From the IMG/VR virus record IMGVR_UViG_3300025889_000936, positions 1-24,068 of that record: DNA of 24,068 nt. The stretch is one strand, 5' to 3'. A program made the position numbers and the translations under genes. The notes below the pieces were generated by a model. The model was not told where the DNA came from. It did not search any database and saw only the letters and a list, made by a program, of their open reading frames with translations. Below, one piece after another: positions 1-10,000 of this stretch. This stretch comes from a virus. Positions within the stretch are counted from its first letter, which is position 1, and each line of letters starts with the position of its first letter.

Positions 1-1883
1 AACTCTCGGCTAGATCCTCCAACAACAATAGCGTCGGCTTGATTTTCTGATGTGACGTTTCCAAACTCAGAGAATACAGTATTAATGTAGTCATTAGGAT
101 ATTTTCCAACATCTTGTAGCTCTCCAGCAGTAGCCCAAGTAGCAACATCCCAATCGGGATAAGCTGGGATAGAAAATCCTGTTCTACTGTAGCCGTATTT
201 TTGTCTAATGAATTCCTTTACTGCTTGCTCGCTTTCGTTTCCTTGTATCGGATCATTTCCGAAAGCAGTCCTGTAGAAGTCGAAAAGGGCACCCTCAGGG
301 CCAAAGTTCCAACCCCCAAAAACATATCCGGCAGCTACAGTTCTAATACCTGTAGGTAAACCTTCTTCTTCAACGACCTCTAGAGAGTTTATCCTCCCAT
401 TAAACTCATCGTACTGTCTCTTTAGTTCATAATCCATCTGGCCCTTGCCTACGGCGGGATTAGCTAAAGATAGCTGAGGCATTGCAGCCGCAATACCTGC
501 TCGCTCATTGTATGTTAGTTCTGCTGTTCTGAAAAGGGGTCTAATGTCAATAACATCCGTCGTAGAAATCACAGACCCTGTATTGCTGACCCAAACATAA
601 GCTACCGGAAGAATGGACTGCCCAACTAATTCATAAGCGGTGCTCTCCAATTTCTCAGTGATCAAGGGTGCTATGTTTAAAATGTCATCGGGCGAAGGAA
701 AACTTCCTCTGATGTCGTAAGCTATATCGTTAGCCGAAGCTGCGGTGAATCCCATGTTTTCGTTCGCCGCGTCCCCAGGAGAAGCTAGTATTTTGTGGTC
801 TGTCCCTGTTCCCTCCATGTACTCTTCTTCATAATTAGGAGTGCCCGCAAAGTTTGCTCTTAGACCAGCCCCCCGAACAATTCCTAATGTGGGAGTGGTA
901 ATAGTTTCCTTTCCCGTCCCCTTTAGTATCGTAACAGAACTAGCATCAACGGGTTTACTGTAAATGAAAACCATGTCAATTCTGTTTAAAACATTGTCCA
1001 CCTGCACTCGGTTTCCGTTCTCGTCTGTATAGGAAAAATCAGTCTCATCGAAGGCCGGGACTTCGATTGAAAGCTCCTCTGGAATGTCTACTATAGAAGT
1101 TCTGCTGACACCCCTCCAAGTTTTTACGAAGAAACTTTCTGTCCTCGGTAGTGATGCGAATCCATCGACAGGCGAAGTAAAATCATAAGTAGGTAAAAGG
1201 ACTCTATCCGCAGAGTTAAACCTAGACTTTGCCCAAATCAAAGCCTCCGTAATAACCATTGGTGCTATAGAGGCTGCGGCACCTGACCCTGTGCCACCGT
1301 ACCCTAAAGCGTTAGAGTCGCTTTGCGAGCTTACCTGTGCCCCTTCAGGTCGATTAACGGGGTAGTCAGGAGTTATTACAGGCCAAGTGAAAGCTCTCTC
1401 GGCTAAACCATTTGCACCTAAAGCATCTTGACTCAGGTTACTTTTAAATTTATTTATTGTTTGCTCTAAAAAGTAGTTCGCTCCATTTGTGGACAACATT
1501 CCCGTAACGAAGCCTCCGGGGTTCGGCAGGGCTGCTTCCCAAGTATCTATCTCACCTACTTCGTCACCTAAAATTCTTCTTAGGTAACCTAAAGGGCGTT
1601 TGTTACTAAGATCATTTATTCTAGCAGAGTACCTGCCAGGATTAACTCGAACTAAACGGTCCCCACCCGTAGCATAGGGCCTAAGTTCATCAATGTCGGC
1701 TCGCTTGACGTTACTAATTTTAATAACGTCTCTTCTAATTTGATCTTTTAGCCACAAGCAGTTTTCTTGTAGCTGCTTTAAAGGAATGTTATCTACCTCA
1801 AAATAGTATGGATCATTTTCTTTAAACATCCTTACCGGATCGGTAAATCTGTAAACACTTTCGTTGTAAACTTGTTCTGCCAT
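1..1883 (-). CDS. Partial large virion (baseplate or fibre) structural protein, C-terminus cut by window edge
   Basis: About 627 codons are open from the ATG at 1883 to the left edge with no stop, so the 3' end lies outside. The ATG shares one base with the stop of the gene before it (TAATG). A good GAGGG ribosome site sits 7 bases upstream, which fixes the start. Residues 26-45 carry a Y-Y-F-E-V-D-N-I-P-L-x-x-L-Q-E pattern that recurs near the N-terminus of the adjacent beta-helix protein (5323-1883). Later there is an N-R-I-D-M-V-F-I-Y stretch (about residue 300) and, in the C-terminal third, an I-D-I-R-P-L-F-R-T segment followed by Y-N-E-R-A-G-I. I see no catalytic motif, signal peptide or membrane segment. 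Position at the distal end of the baseplate cluster suggests a peripheral baseplate or fibre-attachment protein. That role is inferred; I cannot name the family. Confidence 0.72.
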   Translation of the reverse strand, partial: MAEQVYNESVYRFTDPVRMFKENDPYYFEVDNIPLKQLQENCLWLKDQIRRDVIKISNVKRADIDELRPYATGGDRLVRVNPGRYSARINDLSNKRPLGYLRRILGDEVGEIDTWEAALPNPGGFVTGMLSTNGANYFLEQTINKFKSNLSQDALGANGLAERAFTWPVITPDYPVNRPEGAQVSSQSDSNALGYGGTGSGAAASIAPMVITEALIWAKSRFNSADRVLLPTYDFTSPVDGFASLPRTESFFVKTWRGVSRTSIVDIPEELSIEVPAFDETDFSYTDENGNRVQVDNVLNRIDMVFIYSKPVDASSVTILKGTGKETITTPTLGIVRGAGLRANFAGTPNYEEEYMEGTGTDHKILASPGDAANENMGFTAASANDIAYDIRGSFPSPDDILNIAPLITEKLESTAYELVGQSILPVAYVWVSNTGSVISTTDVIDIRPLFRTAELTYNERAGIAAAMPQLSLANPAVGKGQMDYELKRQYDEFNGRINSLEVVEEEGLPTGIRTVAAGYVFGGWNFGPEGALFDFYRTAFGNDPIQGNESEQAVKEFIRQKYGYSRTGFSIPAYPDWDVATWATAGELQDVGKYPNDYINTVFSEFGNVTSENQADAIVVGGSSRE

Positions 1884-4800
1884 TAGTTGTCCCTCGATAA
1901 ATCAAATATGGTAGCCGACTTAAATCCACCTATATCGTCCCCTGGGTAAGTATCAGAATTTCTACCTAACCCAGCGTTGTAAATTGTTGTTTTCTTTGGT
2001 CTTCCCGCAAGACCTATACTTGCATTTCTAGAATTTGCAAACGTGTCAGCCGCAGATTCATCCAGAATACATTGCATGGGATTTTCTTCTAGCATTTCAT
2101 TACAGTAATAAAATCCTGAAGTCCATAGCTTTTCGTTAACTCCATCTCCGCTCTCATCAATGCTTTGCTTTATCAAGTCCGGTGCTACAGAGCTTGCGTT
2201 CGATGCTCCTACGGGAGGTAAAGCAGAAAGACCCGCTGAACAGTTGTACCCTTGAGCAAACACTTGATATGCTGGGCCTAGAACCCCGGAGAAGTTTCCG
2301 CCGTGAGGATATCCCCCTTCTGTAAATCCGCTCAAGTCACATAATAATAACTTAGCACTTGCTTTTGGTGACCAATAAATTCTAAAGAACCCTCTGTTAT
2401 TATAGGCTCCGCTAACACCAAAGAATAGAGTATCTAAACCACTAACATTTATTCCCGCTTGCGATAGTGCAGAAGCTGCTTCAGGAGATAATGATCCCTC
2501 CCCAGAAATAGGGAAGTATCGGTCGAACGGCTGATTAATATCAACTCCCGAAGGTGGCACCCACACAGCACTACCTTGGCCGAAGGCATCAAGGATGCTG
2601 AGTGTGCCCGTGTCAGGAGTTCCTGCGGGAGCGCCTGAGGCAGGGACCTCTCCACCAGCACCGTCTGAGGAAGCCCACAACGCGCTTGGTCCATGTTGAA
2701 GGGAGTCCGCAGGGTGCGTACCACTTAATGATAAGTAGGAAGCGTTCATTCTTGAGGTGTCTGCGACATTCCAGATGTTAAATCTCTCACAAAGATCGCC
2801 ACTAGAATCGTACACTAGTCCATCAGCAGGGCTATCATTTGGAGGGAATGGGAAGTGAACATTTCTAGCATTAACTACACTATCTTGAACAACTCTAAGA
2901 CATACCCCCCCAGCCCCAATAGCTAAAGCACCCGCGTAATTTGGAGTTCCTAAATTTCTATCCACTAGGAGTGCGTTAATTTGATCTACTGAGGTTACAG
3001 ACAGTGGTGCCGTAAACGTCGCTGTGTTCAAAGAAGAAGTAGAAATGGCATCCGCATCCTGAGGGTTTGCATAAAATTGCATTGACCCCCCGGAAACAAT
3101 ACTGCTATATGGTAGAGGATAGTCTACGCCGTCGTCCAAGGCAGAAAGACCAAAATCGGTGCTCTCCCAGTTTTTGGCGTAAGCTCCTAGATCTTTCATG
3201 TTGACAATACTGTTCTTGTTTGCAACTATGCACGCTCTAGTAGAATGCAGTTCTACAGAAGTATGATTTTGGCTACTGCTTAGTTCAAAAGAACTCTCGT
3301 CTGGTATAGAGAGGCCATCAAGTCTTCTAGGCTCAAAGTTTATTACAGAGTTTTCCTCAGCAAGAACGTCTACTCCTGCTTGGGAGATAGCAGTAGGTCC
3401 GTGGAAGTTTACTGTTGAGTTTGCTTGAGCACATACTGCGGCTAAATTCTTTTGGGCTAAGTAAGTTGCTGGTCCAATGACGGATGTGGCACCGTTACCC
3501 GCCCCGTTAAATGTAATAACAGAGTTGTTTTCTGCTTTGGCCGCTCGACCGTAAACGGCTCTACTGTCCACAGAAGAGTCCGTGACATTTATGTGAGCTT
3601 TAACTAAATCTGCGTTAGAGTTATCTTTAGCTACCAAGGCAGGAGTTCCACTAAAAGCGTTTCTAAAGAAGCTATTTCCGTAAAGTGTAGGAACTCTATC
3701 TTTTATTTCGAACCCGAAGCTAGTCGATTTTCTGAGGTCTAAGTGTACGGCGTTTCCAGAAAGATCCAACTGTCTTCTAAAAGACGCATCGTCTAGGTCG
3801 GCCGCGGAGTCATAAGTAAAGGATGCGTTATCACCCAGTATGCCTTGTTTTTGACTAGCATCTACAGTTAGATTTTCATAAATAAAGTGAGAACCTTCGG
3901 ATTTTATTCCCGTGGAGTTTCCGTAAACGTCAACCAATCCGTTAAGATTTACTTGAGAAGATCTTAGGGTTATGCCTTCCTGAGTGTTTAGTTCTGCACA
4001 AACGATACCTCCGGTGGTAGCGTCCGAGGAAGAAGTTCGTTTAACTCCCCCACCCAACTTTGAATTTTCTAAAACAAATCCTTGTGTGTTCCTGGAAGCA
4101 ACAATCACAGCATCTCTACCTTCAGCGCCAGAATCCCCAACTTCAGTTGAAGTAAGGTCTAGGATTCTAGAACTGACCGTAACGTCACTGTTAAGAAGGT
4201 GATACCCGATTCCTTGGTTCTCTATCCTAGAACTAACGTCAGTAGGATCAATTTCGTAATTTCTGTAAGAGAACGCAGATCTGGAGAGAGTTACTTCCGA
4301 GTTGCTGAATTTAAATCCTGCCTTCTTGGCTCTTACGGCTGTGCAGTTTTCCAAAAGAACTTTAGAGTTAATTACTTCTATCGCAACGTCGGAATTTTGA
4401 TTAGCATCAGAAAAGAAATTTCTAATGTAAATAGGCCCGTCACAGTTTTGAACACTTATTTTTGTACAAGCATTCCCATAGAAGTTTCCTCCAACTAAGT
4501 TATCCCCAGTTCCTGTGGTAGTTACGCTACTCCGACGTAGTGGGGCAAGTGTAACAGTATTTGTTGAGCTAATATCATTATCACTTATAGTAGCATCTGT
4601 AGTAAAGTTTTCGAAAACGCTAGTAAAGAACCTGTTAGTTCCTGCTCCGAAAGTGCCCGCCCTCTTGTAACTTACTGCTAGAGGGGCTCTTCGCTGTACA
4701 TGAGAGGGATACAAAACAAAGTTAGCTTCAGTTAGTCGAGCGTCAGCGCCTCCATCAAAAACGGTACTTGATATATGTACACAGGACGTATCAGCTAAGG

Positions 4801-5323
4801 TGTTACTCAGATCAAGGGAACTAAGGCTAGTAGGAGTTTGGTGCGTTTGATTATAGTTAGGCGTCCCTACTGAAGGAGCTACTGAAGATGCGTTGAATAC
4901 TCTAGAGAAATTTCTGTTTATAATTTCTATGGAGCCACCCTCCTCTATCCTAAAGTTATGAAGCTCTAAGGGACCTAAATCCCCAAAGTTAGCCACTTCT
5001 ACAAGAACAGGAAATCTAACCACCTTTGGTATGGCAGCTATAGCAGAGCTAACATCTGTGAATATATTATTGTTCTGATCTAAGGTAGCTTGAGGGGTAT
5101 CAGCAGAAACAGTTAGAGCTAGACCTGGAACTCCTGCGGAAGTAGCAAACCCAGCCTGTTCCCAAAGCTCGTAAGTTCTTTCTTCCAAGTCATAAAGAGG
5201 GACGTTATCCTGCTCCCAATTGTAGAAGGTACTAGTATCAAACTTAGACACATAAGGCGTCCAAGAATTAAATAGCATTACGTCTCCGCTGCTTGTGTAT
5301 ATGTCGTCTTTGTTAAATGCCAT
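1883..5323 (-). CDS. Large predicted beta-helix tail fibre or tailspike protein (1146 aa)
   Basis: Residues 36-54 hold W-E-Q-D-N-V-P-L-x-x-L-E-E, matching the N-terminus of the next gene downstream and probably a baseplate-docking segment. From about residue 120 to 830 the protein is rich in short Asn/Ser/Val repeats of the type N-S-x-[V/I]-N-[F/M/A] (for example near 600, 636, 658, 704 and 815), spaced irregularly as in right-handed parallel beta-helices of the pectin-lyase type. The last 250 residues are Gly/Ser/aromatic-rich and could form a receptor-binding or trimerisation tip. No polysaccharide-degrading active site can be identified. The start ATG follows the upstream stop after one base (TGATATG), with only a weak, distant Shine-Dalgarno-like sequence. 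Fibre or tailspike is well supported by composition and position; whether it is enzymatic is unknown. Confidence 0.75.
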   Translation of the reverse strand: MAFNKDDIYTSSGDVMLFNSWTPYVSKFDTSTFYNWEQDNVPLYDLEERTYELWEQAGFATSAGVPGLALTVSADTPQATLDQNNNIFTDVSSAIAAIPKVVRFPVLVEVANFGDLGPLELHNFRIEEGGSIEIINRNFSRVFNASSVAPSVGTPNYNQTHQTPTSLSSLDLSNTLADTSCVHISSTVFDGGADARLTEANFVLYPSHVQRRAPLAVSYKRAGTFGAGTNRFFTSVFENFTTDATISDNDISSTNTVTLAPLRRSSVTTTGTGDNLVGGNFYGNACTKISVQNCDGPIYIRNFFSDANQNSDVAIEVINSKVLLENCTAVRAKKAGFKFSNSEVTLSRSAFSYRNYEIDPTDVSSRIENQGIGYHLLNSDVTVSSRILDLTSTEVGDSGAEGRDAVIVASRNTQGFVLENSKLGGGVKRTSSSDATTGGIVCAELNTQEGITLRSSQVNLNGLVDVYGNSTGIKSEGSHFIYENLTVDASQKQGILGDNASFTYDSAADLDDASFRRQLDLSGNAVHLDLRKSTSFGFEIKDRVPTLYGNSFFRNAFSGTPALVAKDNSNADLVKAHINVTDSSVDSRAVYGRAAKAENNSVITFNGAGNGATSVIGPATYLAQKNLAAVCAQANSTVNFHGPTAISQAGVDVLAEENSVINFEPRRLDGLSIPDESSFELSSSQNHTSVELHSTRACIVANKNSIVNMKDLGAYAKNWESTDFGLSALDDGVDYPLPYSSIVSGGSMQFYANPQDADAISTSSLNTATFTAPLSVTSVDQINALLVDRNLGTPNYAGALAIGAGGVCLRVVQDSVVNARNVHFPFPPNDSPADGLVYDSSGDLCERFNIWNVADTSRMNASYLSLSGTHPADSLQHGPSALWASSDGAGGEVPASGAPAGTPDTGTLSILDAFGQGSAVWVPPSGVDINQPFDRYFPISGEGSLSPEAASALSQAGINVSGLDTLFFGVSGAYNNRGFFRIYWSPKASAKLLLCDLSGFTEGGYPHGGNFSGVLGPAYQVFAQGYNCSAGLSALPPVGASNASSVAPDLIKQSIDESGDGVNEKLWTSGFYYCNEMLEENPMQCILDESAADTFANSRNASIGLAGRPKKTTIYNAGLGRNSDTYPGDDIGGFKSATIFDLSRDN

Positions 5324-5324
5324 A

Positions 5325-5930
5325 TCAGAAGTTTATTGTCCACCTAAAGATTAAACTAAAATCATTAGTTTTTACGATATTACTAAATGTTCTGTAACAC
5401 ACCAGGATTGGCCTGTCCTGAGCCGCGCCTGTAGGGTTCTTCATGAACATGCCAATCTCATTTATTCCTCGGTCCTGTCCACCTCTCTGTATATTATTAG
5501 CGGCCTCTTCATCAATAACCAAAGTATACCTAACCGAGTTTTCATTTATTCTAGTCATTTTGCTAGAAGGTATCTCTGCAAACACTCTACCCGGAACCAA
5601 GGAGTCTCCCACTATTTGGCTTCCTTCATATAGAAACAAGTTGCTGCCTGTTCCATATTCGTCGATAGAACTTAACGCTCCCGACAACTCATTTATAGAG
5701 CTAACTATACCTCCAGCAGGAGGCCCAGAGATACCAAGCTGGAATTTTTGTATTTGATAATCAATAACGGTATCCGAACCTGAAGCGGCAAAAAGATAGG
5801 ACAAGCCTACCCCCATACCAGATACGATTATGTTGGAGTCGTCTAAAAGAACTTCCTCCTCACCCGTAGTGCTTTTTTTTATGATTTGAAGGTGGCCTGT
5901 TATGCCTAATTCATCTGTAAAGTTTTTCAT
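5325..5930 (-). CDS. Peripheral virion structural protein, paralogue of its upstream neighbour (201 aa)
   Basis: I place the start at the ATG at 5930, not the in-frame GTG at 5948. The ATG forms an ATGA overlap with the stop of the preceding gene and lies 11 bases after GGAGG, whereas the GTG itself overlaps that GGAGG. From the ATG the protein has 201 residues. The N-terminal part (G-H-L-Q-I-I-K, then D-S-N-I-I-V-S-G-M-G) resembles the N-terminus of the 360-residue protein encoded just before it. Both proteins end in a basic-Trp-x-hydrophobic-x-Phe motif (R-W-T-I-N-F here). A G-x-N-E-I-G-M-F-M segment near residue 155 looks like a beta-structured fibre or collar domain. The family is not recognised with certainty. 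Its place between gp7-like and fibre genes suggests a baseplate-to-fibre connector. Confidence 0.7.
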   Translation of the reverse strand: MKNFTDELGITGHLQIIKKSTTGEEEVLLDDSNIIVSGMGVGLSYLFAASGSDTVIDYQIQKFQLGISGPPAGGIVSSINELSGALSSIDEYGTGSNLFLYEGSQIVGDSLVPGRVFAEIPSSKMTRINENSVRYTLVIDEEAANNIQRGGQDRGINEIGMFMKNPTGAAQDRPILVCYRTFSNIVKTNDFSLIFRWTINF

Positions 5931-7009
5931 AGGAAGTGTAGCCTCCACTTAATAGTTAGATCCTGGTTTCGGGCCTGTACATCTGAAGTTATTGTTAGGT
6001 CCTTGGACACACCTTTCCGACAAAACAGTCTGTACTTTCTAGGATTATCTAGTACACTAAACTCAAAAGGAGGTGTATTTCCAGACAGAAGAGATTTTTT
6101 CATGTCTATAGTCCAAAGACCCATGTGATAAATTCCTCCGAAAAGTTGAAGGAAAGCTAGGTCGTCTTGGGAGAGCGTGGTAGAATACTCAACGATACCG
6201 TTTGAAGAAAAATCAGCATTAGAAGAGGTGGTTAGTCCCACTGTTGTATCTGTTCCTGTTACACTAGTAATGAATCCAGAGACATCCATTGAACTAGCTT
6301 CATTAGGGTAGCTTCCAGTGGTTAAAGTTGTGCCTAAATCTCCTCCCACTTTTCTGTAAACTAGTCTAGACCCAATAGCTCCTTTCTCAGAATTTCCCGC
6401 TGGATAGCTGCCCATTAAACTTCCTACATAAAAGCTAGATAGGGATCCACTCAAAGGCGTTCCCAAAGTAACATATTCTCTAATAGCAGAGGGCATGAAG
6501 TTAACATGCTGCCCATTTCCAGGAAAAAGTGAGCTTATGCTTGTAGGATTTTCTTCATCAAAAAACTGACCGGGAACTGAGCTAATGCTAGTTTCATTTT
6601 CTAGTGCCTCCAACATCGGGTCGGGAGGCACAGGGAAGAGAGTATTTGTTGGATAATACTTATTGGATGCGTCCGCATCATCTCTATTAGCCACTGCTAT
6701 GGTATTAACGCTACCGTTAAGATATAGGTTGTATGCTCCTGGTCCAGAAAGGTAAGAAGCCTTTGTACTGTCAAGCCCTCTCCCAAAACCAATTCCTGAG
6801 AACGCCTCAGCGGCTGTCCCAAAAGATATAGACTGAATAACATAGTTAGAGGCATCTAATATAGCTTGAGTTCCTGGGTCTGATATGGTGCCTAACGAAG
6901 GAGAGACAGTCATTATATCAGCTATTAATTTTCCTGCCCCATCAGTTAGCATATTCGCTTCCTGAAGAACTAACTCATCGCCTCTCCAAACTTCAACTTC
7001 TCCTCTCAT
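5927..7009 (-). CDS. Peripheral virion structural protein, larger paralogue (360 aa)
   Basis: The start ATG at 7009 overlaps the previous stop by one base (TGATG), with GGAG 11 bases upstream. The N-terminus (G-E-V-E-V-W-R, then E-A-N-M-L-T-D-G-A-G) and the C-terminus (K-W-R-L-H-F-L, preceded by a stretch that ends in N-Q-D-L-T-I) align with the 201-residue protein that follows. This one has roughly 150 extra residues in the middle, rich in Ser, Gly, Pro and Asn. No enzymatic motif, signal peptide or membrane segment is visible. The duplicate pair directly after the gp7-like wedge gene suggests that both attach to the wedge periphery, perhaps as fibre adaptors. This role is inferred from order only; the family name is not known to me. 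Confidence 0.7.
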   Translation of the reverse strand: MRGEVEVWRGDELVLQEANMLTDGAGKLIADIMTVSPSLGTISDPGTQAILDASNYVIQSISFGTAAEAFSGIGFGRGLDSTKASYLSGPGAYNLYLNGSVNTIAVANRDDADASNKYYPTNTLFPVPPDPMLEALENETSISSVPGQFFDEENPTSISSLFPGNGQHVNFMPSAIREYVTLGTPLSGSLSSFYVGSLMGSYPAGNSEKGAIGSRLVYRKVGGDLGTTLTTGSYPNEASSMDVSGFITSVTGTDTTVGLTTSSNADFSSNGIVEYSTTLSQDDLAFLQLFGGIYHMGLWTIDMKKSLLSGNTPPFEFSVLDNPRKYRLFCRKGVSKDLTITSDVQARNQDLTIKWRLHFL

Positions 7010-10000
7010 CAGTTCTCAAACTCCACAGAAGTATAATTATCATGAGTGCCCAGCGTATGGACTCCCCACTCTGGCTGGACCCTATAGGAGATTCTACTAC
7101 CTCCACTAACCTCAAGGACACCAGAAGTGATGCTGGCGTCCCTGGACGCTAGATTGGTAGTGTTTTCTCCCGCTCTGTACCCCAACATACCATTATAGAA
7201 ACTTAATATATTAGCAAGCTCTTCTTTACTAAATTCGTATTTAAATTCTGTAACAAACGGTCTTAACGGAATACCGCTAGTTTCCACCCCTATCCCAGTA
7301 GATACTCCTGCCTGATACCTAAGCGTTGTGTCTTCTAGTCCAATAGAATCTATCAGCAGATATTTTTCATAGTTATTGTTTGGTATGAAGAATACTTCAA
7401 TGACATAATTTCTATCCTTGTGTACCTGATCTGTTATCTTAAACTGCTCGTTTGTTTTTGGTATAATGTCAAGATACTCATAGTTATTATGTATAGTAAA
7501 GTTTCTGGTATCGAAATCTATCTTAACATTATGGAAGAAGCTCTCCTTAATATTAGTAAGCCCTAAATCATTTACACTATTGGGGGCGACTTCTTTACTA
7601 TTCAAGCAGTATTCTGTTTCTATCCCAGGATCACTTAAATTGAATGTATACTTATGGCACAGTTTTTGGATAACTTGTTCAATGTTTAGTGTGCTCGCAT
7701 CTGTAGGCGTCCACTTTTTGTCCTCTGTCCAGGACCACATCAATCCGCTAGTCGGCTCCGTGTGAATCCAAACACCGAGTTGTCCACCACCAAGTAAGGG
7801 CTTCCTCTCATCAGCTACCAACGACTTTATATTCAGCGTGAACTTGTGCTGTGGTATTAATTGATTAGGCATTTCTCCATAAGATGAAACGTCAAACCTA
7901 AGGCGAGGTAAACCACCAATAGATTTACATTTTATAACCGGATTATTTATGAAGTAATTCTCCTGACCCCTAACGGAGGCGCTTGAGTCTAAATCTATAA
8001 TCCTAAACTCATTTCTTGAAGGTGCTCCCGAGAGATCGCAAAATTCAATTCCGCTAAGAATTGTGGGATTTCTAAAATCAAAAGATTCCCCTGAGGTATA
8101 AGTTCCTCTCAAAGGAACAACAGCTTGTTCTAGACTACTTCCCACAAAAGTACCAACCCCTCCATCGGACCAAACATTCGTATTATTTATTGGGGTGTTT
8201 GCTCTAAGATTATTTTGTATGAAGTTTGCAGCGTTGACCCCGGATAATTCAAAGTCTCCATTATACAAAGCTTTTCCGAAGACATGTGCAAATATATTTC
8301 CGCCCGTCTTATCTCTGATGTTCTCTCCTAAAACGTGACGCCCAAATCTCTTTGTATAATCAGAGAAAAGATATTGAAACTCCCTTCCAAAGCTGAAGTT
8401 TTCATAGTCTGTGTATGAGTTTATTGTATACCCACTTGCAATCGCAGAGTTAGCAAAACTCTGCACCTGATCCTTCCAGTACATGTCATCACTAAAGGAA
8501 GAGGGAGTAGAATTTATCTGAAGCTCTGAGTATACTCTAGCTAAGTTCTCAAGAGAAGAGTGCATGGACCTAATTATCTTAGGCGTCTGGCCCCTGTCAA
8601 CATATCTAGCTGTGGCCTCAGGGACTTCAGGCATCTTTGCATCAGAGCCTAACTTGTAGACGCCTCTATATGGGAAGGTATTGCTGGTATCTACGCCTGA
8701 AAAGGCTCTAGATGAGTTGGTATCTTCACAAATGTTCCAAACTCCAGACACGTTTCTGTGGTCCTCTACTGGGTGAAACTTTCCAGCGGAAGCTACATAA
8801 CCTAGAGTTAGCTCTCCCAAAGAACTAGGCATGGAGTTTTCTATGACTGAAGGGTCGTAGCTTGTGGGGCCATTAAATCCTGTCCTATCGTAATACCCTT
8901 CTTCGGGTAATAAAAACTTTAAATTTCTTCTTCGTATAGCCCGTCTAGCAGGACCTACAATACTATTAGTTGAACTTAGATCTTCATCTAAAGAATCTAC
9001 TCTGTCCCGCTTAAAAGTTTTGTACCCATCTCTTCCTGGGTCGAAAGGAGAAGATCCAATTAAAACTCCACTAATCTCTGCGTTAGCTAGAACTGTGCCT
9101 GAACTATAACCGACTCTAGTGTCTTGGTCGTCTAAGCCTAAGTAAGAGAATCTTGTGGATGAAGATTCGAAAGTATCGTCAGCACTAGCATTCAAGTTTA
9201 CCTTAGGTATCGTATGAGCAGGAGTAAATTCCTGAGCTACCCTAGCTGTCTCATACAGAGCATACTTTGAGTCCGACTCTAGAGTGTTCTTTCTAAAATT
9301 GAAATCGGTATTATCAAAGTCTAAGAATATATGAGAAGACTTTCCATTCCAAAGACTCAAGACATTCTTTTCGTAGTCCGATATATTCTCTATGACATCC
9401 CCATAGTTCGGAGGAAGCTGTACTGAACTAAAGAACATCAAAAACTCATTAAGTGAATTAATGTTGTCTGTGTCTGTGGCCGCGCTGCTAACCAAGAAAT
9501 CACCCACTTGTTCAGCAAAACCGCCCTCTACCTGGAAACACTTAAGCCTCTCAACTAGTAAATCAACTAAAGGTTTCGTTACAACACATTCCCTATAATA
9601 TTTTACCTCTTCAAAAGGGGGAAGAGGGTAGTTATATTTTGCTCTATAATTAAATACGAAATCGGTATCTCCCTCAAAGAGAAGATAAGTTGGTCGCTCT
9701 TGACCAGCAGGATGGGTGGCACCTGCCATGTAAACACCTTCTCCAAAGGGGCCTGGGCCTACGGCTCGATCCCAAAGTGCAAGCTCCCCAAAGTCACGGG
9801 CTTGGCGCTTGATAGCTAAGTACCCTGGAGCGTCAATCGGGTGCGCGTGCCAAGGCTTCATTTTGGTGTCTCCAAGAACTGTATATAACTCGCCCTTTGT
9901 TCCATCCGGGTTTAAGATATAAAATCTAGGGAACGGAAAGTTCTGTCCGAAATATTTAAAGTTAGTAGGGAACGCTGAAGCTAAATCTAAAAGTATAGAA

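Noticed and set aside
2449-2724. 91-codon minus-strand open frame within the beta-helix fibre gene
   Set aside because: It is out of frame and fully inside a larger coherent gene.
1883-5323. Polysaccharide lyase activity in the beta-helix protein
   Set aside because: The fold is suggested by repeats, but no catalytic residues can be assigned from sequence alone.
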